From Bugula neritina (taxonomy: Eukaryota > Bryozoa > Gymnolaemata > Cheilostomatida > Bugulidae), in NCBI GenBank assembly GCA_964035545.1, contig CAXIUT010000077.1:1-64000 (forward strand): 64,000 nt of DNA, in the 5' to 3' direction. The position numbers and the translations under genes are program-made. Below the pieces are notes generated by a model. It did no database searches, was not told the origin of the DNA, and was given only the letters and a program-made list of their open reading frames with translations. This document shows, in pieces, positions 57,806 through 64,000 of the stretch (position 1 is its first letter; every line of letters begins with the position of its first letter).

Positions 57806-57952
57806 ATTTAACCAGATATATTATTTATCAGGAAAGATAAAAAAAATTATATGAATAGATTATGATTTTATCTAAAATTATATTCTATTTGACAATGATA
57901 TCATAAATTTTTGCATTCTGATTATTTATTTAGAATTACAATAGATAACTAC

Positions 57953-60916
57953 ATGAGTATATTTGGTTGGTTTACTGAATAAAAGAAGTAATAACCACAA
58001 TCACGTTTCGTTCCTAAAATTAACATCAACAGCAAATCTACACTCTACATCGAAGTAGAACCCAAAGATCCAACCAACTGCTCCAATATAGTCATCACTG
58101 CATTCGCCTCACAACAAGTTAGAACCATCCTGCCCATCAGAGTCGAATGGAGTCGCTTCAAAGTCAAAGGAGATGCCATCCATTCAGTATAAAAGATCCA
58201 CTGTTTGGTTGGCAATACATATATGTGTGAACCTGGTGATGTTGGAGCATATATAAAAGCAGTTGTAAAATCAGTTGATGCTTCAGTGAAGGCATAAGCT
58301 TAAGTAACGATAGGTCCAATAGCAATCGATGCAATGATGAAGAGATTGATAGAAGGAGCTCTTTATTCAAACAGTTTATTATCACAAGTTGTAGTATGCG
58401 AAAAAGATAAAAAGAATAATGTATCTTTGAGACTGAATACTAGAAATATGTAATTTATTGATGAACAATCAGGTTAAAAACTAATAAAAGACTACACTAT
58501 GTCATAACCTAAAATATAACTAAATCCAAAAGATTCAACTCGTGTTTATTTACGATTTTAACAAGATCAAGGAAACACTGTCCGTTAGTGGCTAAACTCA
58601 ATCTACAACGTCCGTAACGTAAGTATTGAAGAAAGTTCAATGTCTATCAAGGTGCCTTATGCGAGTCATTCTGAAAGTTCATCAAAATTGAAATTGTTTC
58701 AGAAAAGTGATAGCCACTGTATAAATAAGATGGAATTGAGATTTATATCAAGAAATTCAAGAGATTTATTTTTATTTACTCAAAGAGCTTTTATATGTCG
58801 ATAAGACATGAAAAATTCAATTTATCTACAAAGAATATAAACTCTACAAACTATCTCTAGTGATGAAGATTACCATAAATTTTTACAATATATTTCAATC
58901 AAAAATGAAGTCATAAGATTGGCCTTATTTGCACAATAGCTATAAGAAGACAGAAATGCTAAAGTAAAAGATTTGATATCGATGTAGTAGTCAATAGGAG
59001 ATATGACTTTGACATATTTAAAGATAATTTAAGAAAAAGGTAAAAATCAACATGTAGATTTTTAGCAATCTTATTCTCAAATCAGTATGACAAGAGATTA
59101 AATTATGAACAGAAAACATCTTAGATAATTAAAAAATTAAAATTAAGGTCTTAAACAAAGATTGAGATAAATGAATTAAGAAATATAGCTACTTAAATTT
59201 TTCAAAAAATAAGAAAATTAATCCATGATTTTCAATCAAACTAGCAATCCTTTCGCTAAAAAGAACAATAATTAGTTAAGTGTTAGTTATCAAGTTAATG
59301 CTTTATCTCCTGAAAACGATAAAAATCAAAGAAAAAATATGTATTAAATGAGCATGAATTATACCAAATTGTTAGAATAAAATAACTAATTGAAAAGACA
59401 AATGATGAGTGGTAACAAAAAGATGAATAAAATGGATAAATTAGATAAATCAAGAGGAATGATGTAACTTCTAGGCGATCTTTAATAAAAATAAGAAAAC
59501 TAAGTTAAAAATTTACATTATTAACAAAAATTATCTATAGTTATGGCATAAAATTAAGTACTCAAAAAAAGAATTGAAGAATTAAGCAATAATAATCATA
59601 ATACTAGTCATAGAGGATTAGGTCGAGTCAATGCCAATCGATCAGTATCGATGCAAGAACCAAGTTTTGCTCATTCAGTATTCAACCAATCTGCACAATC
59701 TTCTATCGGCGACTTCTCTATGAACCAAAGTATCACTTCATAGGCAGCCATGATGAAACTTTAATAAAATTTGAGATCTTTGAGTACTATGAATTAAAAA
59801 TTACAAGAAGATAATACAAGATTAAGAAAATAAAGAGATTATTACCGTAATAAAGCTGAAAAGGCTTAAACAGAAGGAAAACAACTAAAATAAAGTAGTG
59901 CAAATAAAAATGAAAGATCTTATATGATGAACAATGACAATTCAGTGATGTACAGGTTTAGATAATAGAATGAGATTTTACAAAATTAAAAGAAAGCTCT
60001 TTTGAAGAAATTATAAAGTCTTTCTAAAGAAAATGCAAGTGGAATTCGATAGTAATTTATACAAAAATAAAAAAAATTGAAAGAATACGAACAAATAATC
60101 GATAGATTAAAGCTAGATAACATAGCTATGAGCAAATAACTACAATAGAATGGTTCAAAGAATGAATAGAGTTAATTTTTTGTGAATTAGAATATAAAGT
60201 TAAAAAAGATTAATAGTGAATTATTATAATAAATAAAAAGTTTAAAGATATAATTATAAATAAGAGGAGATAATCTTTATAATAGTAGAATCATATAAAT
60301 GCAAAATTAATTAGATTTAGTAAAAATAAATCCTTCAAATCAAGGAGGTTAATAAACTAAAAAGCTAATGGATCAAATAAACTAGTTAACTAAAAGTAAT
60401 ACCAAGTTAAAACAGTAAAATAAAGACAAACAAACAAAACTTTAACATCAAATGATAACCATCTAGAAATTAATGAAATAAAGTCATCGAATGGAATAGA
60501 CTTAATTAACAAAATCTTCTTCATAACAAAAGAAGAAAGGAACTTCTTCTTCATCTAGCACTAAATAAAAAGCATATTCTTAAAAATGTAACCAAGCTAC
60601 AGTCTAATAGCTATAAAAGTATAAGCGAGAAGTAAAGAAGTTACAAGAATAAATAATTTTTATGAAAAAAAGTTCAGATGCTATCAACAGATCAAGAGAT
60701 CTAACTCTTTAAATGGATGGATTTTATTAATAGAAAATGTAAGTAATGAAAAAAGAACTGTAGGCTCTCTACAATGAAAATTAAAATTTGAGTAAGATGT
60801 GCGAACGATACGGCAAAGATGCCAGATAGGCAAACAAATAATTAAAAAAATGGAGAGATAAAGCCATGGATTTAATGAAAGCTCGAAGCGAAGAAAGCAG
60901 TTTGATATCTAATTGA
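57953..60916 (+). CDS. long coiled-coil protein
   Basis: 987 residues in one uninterrupted frame, ATG at 57953 to TGA at 60914. The N-terminal ~330 residues look globular: a beta-rich part (VEPKDPTNCSNIVITAFASQ) and a segment HCLVGNTYMCEPGDVGAYIK that recalls the AIR9/A9 immunoglobulin-like repeat, which I hold only weakly. From about residue 370 the protein is a nearly continuous, Asn/Gln/Lys/Glu-rich coiled coil with Ser/Asn-rich interruptions. No membrane segment. Layout fits a cortical or basal-body protein. The window's highest density of UAR codons is in this coil. Confidence 0.65.
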
Positions 60917-61035
60917 ATAAATTATCTTAACCTAAAATAGTTATTTATGTTAAGAATAATCAAATAATATAAACAAGTTTTTTAAATTATCAAACAGTTA
61001 TATAATAACGAACATATATTATTCATATTAAACCA

Positions 61036-62846
61036 ATGATCGACCTCTATCTAGTTCTGGTACCTTTATTCACCTTTTTCACCTTTCTAACTTTGTTAGT
61101 GGTAAAATGGGCTCTCAGATAAAATATGAATCTAATGATGATAATGTAAAAAAACAAAGAAATCATGAAATAATAAAGTTAAAATAAAAGTGAATAAATG
61201 ACTAAAAATGTACTAAAATATATGCTACTGAACTTTACCCCTATCTAGATATGTGCAGTAAGAAGAGCAAAATACAAAGTATGTCTTCTATTATCAATAT
61301 CAATCATATCTATTTGTACTTATTTTGTTCAATCTCCATTTATTTGGGTAGCCACTGGAACAATACTGTATTTCTTTTACTTTATCATCACTTTTCTATT
61401 AGATAAAAATTCTTCCTAAGAAAAATAAATTAAAAAGAAATAGTAAAAATAAAAATATGTACAAATCATATTTGCAGCTATAAGTATCATCTTGAATATC
61501 GTGATGATTGGTTTGGTATACAAAATGTATCATAATTCAACTTTATCATAATTTTTAGGAAATGTAGGATTCAATATTGTACTTGATAACTTTATGGTCA
61601 GACCCATCATGACTCTATTAATTGGATTGCCTTTGAGTAGAAGTAATAGTATTCATCTTTATGTATTGTAATGTCAAAGATAAGGTAGGTTGCTAGAAAT
61701 GCATGATCAAGTTGGACTAAAATAAATGCTAAATGGAAAAAATAAAGATGTTAGATTAGTAGATGTTATTCCTTCACAATTATAAATATAACCTAAACCT
61801 GTATAAATAAAAGCTAAAAATGATAATGAACTAAATGATATGTCTCGAAAGATAAAAAAGCCTAGAATATTGCCCTAGTTAAATATAAATTTTCAAAAGA
61901 TAAATGAAGAAGATGGATCTCGAAATAGTTTATTTAATTCATCAAAAAAAGAAGAATCTCAAGTTGAAGAACAAAATATCATACCGATTGAATAACATCC
62001 TTCATAAAATGTCTTAAAAGAAGAATAAAATGTTAATTAAGAAACAATCAAAGCTAATATAGCTTGTTAAACACTAATAATTATAAATCCAAAGGTATAA
62101 TAACCTATTAAAAATGAAGAAGATTAAGATTATGACATTGAAAATATATTTAGATAAGATGAAAATGAATAAGATGAGAAAGAAATCGATGAATACTTTT
62201 AAAGAAAAGCAGTAACTTTGGATATCAATGAACAATTATGTAAAAATAGCAGAACTTCATCATAACTTCTTAATATGAAAAAATAACCATTAAAAATAAG
62301 TCTAAATGGATAAATAAATTCAGATTTTTAATAAAATTAAAGTCAAGAAGATTAATAAATAGATAACTATAAAAAGAGAAGATAACTAATGACTCTAGAT
62401 TAACAATCAAATAGAAACAATCAATCAAAAAATCAAAATGGAGTTTTAAAAATAAAAGAAAAACTTCATCATAATTCATCTATTGAATAAATCAATTTGA
62501 ATAGTCCAGTTAAAAAAAAAGGAAATATCCATGCAGAATTGGAATATTCTAAAGATTCAACTAACATGAGAAAGAAAAGAAAGAAATTAAATCTTGAACA
62601 TCAAAATAGAACTATGAAAGTATCTACAGGAAAACCTTATCTCTACAATCAAGTCAATATGCTACAAAAAGATTAAAAAGTACGTTTTATTTTATATAGA
62701 CAAAAAAATCTCAAGCAATTGTTCGAAAAGAGGAACTATCAATGGATAGCAGAAGAATTAATAGTGTTAAAAAACCACCAAAAAAGAGAATTCTAGGAGA
62801 TCATGATGAAAATATGGTGCCTTCTTTTAATATAGAAGATATTTGA
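61036..62846 (+). CDS. multi-pass membrane protein with long acidic tail
   Basis: Not recognised. 596 residues; a 20-nt intron at 62680-62699. The first ~230 residues contain five or six membrane segments (LVLVPLFTFFTFLTLLVVKW; YKVCLLLSISIISICTYFV; WVATGTILYFFYFIITFLL; IIFAAISIILNIVMIGLVY), and a PIMTLLIGLP segment that re-enters or crosses the membrane. The remaining ~360 residues are charged, mostly acidic (YDIENIFREDENEEDEKEID), ending with basic PPKKR near the C-terminus. No channel or transporter signature is evident to me. Start at 61036 is 119 bp from the preceding stop. Confidence 0.6.
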
Positions 62847-62909
62847 AACACCTGATACTTTTTTATTATTGCCTTAAATATCAGATTATGCTATAGTTTA
62901 TTTATAGTG

Positions 62910-63431
62910 ATGAGCTACAATTCCTTTGATTACTACCGACAGCTAAGAGAATATCAACTGCATTTAAACAAATTAAACAATCCTTAGACAAAAGTCCCAA
63001 GACATTAAACAATAAAGACTCACAGGCCTCAGATATAGAAAGCTCAATAGTATAGACGTAACAAAAGAATTGAATAAATATAGCAAGAAAATGCACATAT
63101 CATGCATAAGCTGGTAAATATCAATCGAAGAAAGGCAGATATAACAGCATCTACGCCAAATTTGGTGCTACCTAAAATTCATAAAGGATACAATATGCCT
63201 CAATACGAGTAATAAAATAATCAAATAGCTAAAAGGATTATTTAAAGTAAATCTACTCTTCATAACCCAAGGAATCACTAGAAGAGGAACAAGAGTATTG
63301 AGACTGTTCGAAGAAATATATCTAAATATCAGAATCAAGAAGGAGTAGTGATAAATCGGAAGAAATATCTTGCTTAATTGATGTTATTAAAGAAAATGCG
63401 TGTGAATGAAGTGATGAAGGGAGAGAATTGA
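62910..63431 (+). CDS. CFAP97-like small coiled-coil protein
   Basis: 173 residues, ATG at 62910, no intron. The first half has an Arg/Asn-rich helix with the pattern of the CFAP97/Hemingway family: YRRNKRIEEIEQENAHIMHK followed by LVNINRRKADI. Proteins of this family occur in cilia and flagella of many eukaryotes, which would suit a ciliate, but the resemblance is short and judged by eye. The second half is basic and ends in a short helix (LMLLKKMRVNEVMKGEN). Same strand as both neighbours; 63 bp from each. Confidence 0.5.
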
Positions 63432-63493
63432 TTATTATTTGATTATTTTTAAGTTTATTATTATTCTTAAATTAAATTCAATCCGTTATATTG

Positions 63494-64000
63494 ATGGGGA
63501 ATGGTCTGAAAGAAACTGCTCAGGATAGTCTCTTAATATAGATATCGAAAGAGTACGAATAAATATAGAAGGATTCTAAAGGAATCATTTTACAAGAAAG
63601 ATCGAGTCAAGATACATTTCTCTTGAAAGAGTATACCTTTATTAATCATGATCTCTATGAAACTAAAAGTAAATAATTCAATTTGGAGGCGTAAAGAGGA
63701 GTGAGGGAGTATGTACTTAGTCCTATAAGAGTTGAATCTAAAATATATAGTAGTTTTTGTTCAACTTCTTACAAAATATATGCCATTTTCTAGTACCCTC
63801 AGGTGACTTTGAAAGAGTAAATCATCGCCAGACAAAAATAAAGTAAAAGTTTCTAAGAAGGAGAACTATGGAGTATTATTCAATCTTGCACTAATGCTCT
63901 AAGTGAATTAAAACCAATGGTCAGTTTAACTGCATAATAAATCTTTATCAATCCCGAAGGACACATCAAAATCTCTCATGATGACTTAATGGATGAGAAC
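63494..64000 (+). CDS. divergent pseudokinase, N-terminal part, cut by window end
   Basis: 169 residues visible, open to the end of the window. It begins MGNGLKETAQDS, a good N-myristoylation signal (Gly2, small residue at 6). A kinase-like C-lobe starts near residue 130: ELWSIIQSCTNALSELKPMV followed by EEIFINPEGHIKISHDDL. The HRD and DFG motifs are not recognisable, so probably a pseudokinase of the same family as 51207-52827, whose helix E region reads DLLCILESCVKALNYLREM. The N-lobe is too diverged to place its lysine. Function unknown; membrane attachment by NMT is inferred from the N-terminus. Confidence 0.55.

Noticed and set aside
1-64000. Bacterial features such as operons, ribosome binding sites and riboswitches
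   Set aside because: The window is eukaryotic: spliceosomal introns, telomeres, UAR sense codons and eukaryotic protein families. No such features were looked for further.
1-64000. A conserved chromosome-breakage sequence next to the telomeres
   Set aside because: Bases adjoining the six arrays were compared by eye; no shared motif beyond AT-richness and a TGATAA in two of them.

Overview
This is nuclear DNA of a ciliate, most probably a peritrich (Vorticella/Carchesium/Epistylis group). Telomeric repeats are CCCCAA/GGGGTT, as in oligohymenophorean ciliates. Only TGA ends genes; TAA and TAG are sense codons. At conserved positions they stand where glutamate, not glutamine, is expected: VEMDGDEMTR and PDEARVKEF of isocitrate dehydrogenase, YQEINP of V-ATPase subunit a, position 12 of an EF-hand loop. 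UAR=Glu is the peritrich nuclear code. Introns are tiny: 22 of the 24 I place with confidence are exactly 20 nt, starting GTA and ending AG. Genes are therefore invisible under the standard code, and those listed here were read by hand with TGA as the only stop.

Layout. 1-22729: begins with a C-strand telomere and ends with G-strand repeats, so it looks like one ~22.7 kb chromosome. It carries two unknown genes, an EF-hand protein, a ~1.5 kb satellite, an EEP-fold nuclease, V-ATPase subunit a, a degenerate Nudix protein, a syntaxin, a ~1,466-residue surface protein, a DHHC palmitoyltransferase and a large LRR protein. 22730-41366: a small membrane protein, a WASP-like actin nucleation promoter, ORC4, four tandem copies of a coiled-coil gene (1,706-bp period) interrupted by telomeric repeats, and a ~2,350-residue BEACH protein whose start lies 51 nt from a telomere. 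A 200-N gap follows. 41567-45094: a 3.5 kb minichromosome with telomeres at both ends, encoding an alveolin, a profilin and a coiled-coil protein. 45095-64000: a gene fragment running out of telomeric repeats, Arp8, two tandem Nit2-type amidases, a mitochondrial protein, a pseudokinase, a SEC14 protein, NADP-isocitrate dehydrogenase, N-myristoyltransferase, mitochondrial glutaredoxin, a long coiled-coil protein, a membrane protein with acidic tail, a CFAP97-like protein and the start of a second pseudokinase.

The genes are mostly housekeeping and cell-cortex functions: actin control (WASP, profilin), membrane skeleton (alveolin), membrane traffic and lipidation (syntaxin, SEC14, BEACH, DHHC, NMT), chromatin and replication (Arp8, ORC4), and energy metabolism (IDH, V-ATPase, glutaredoxin). 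Gene spacing is very tight, often 40-150 bp.

Two cautions. G-strand telomere arrays sit inside the sequence with unrelated DNA joined to their outer side; one replaces exactly 87 bp of a repeat unit. At least ten one-base frame breaks lie in short homopolymers inside otherwise intact conserved genes. Both point to assembly or consensus problems, although real chromosome-end heterogeneity may underlie the first.
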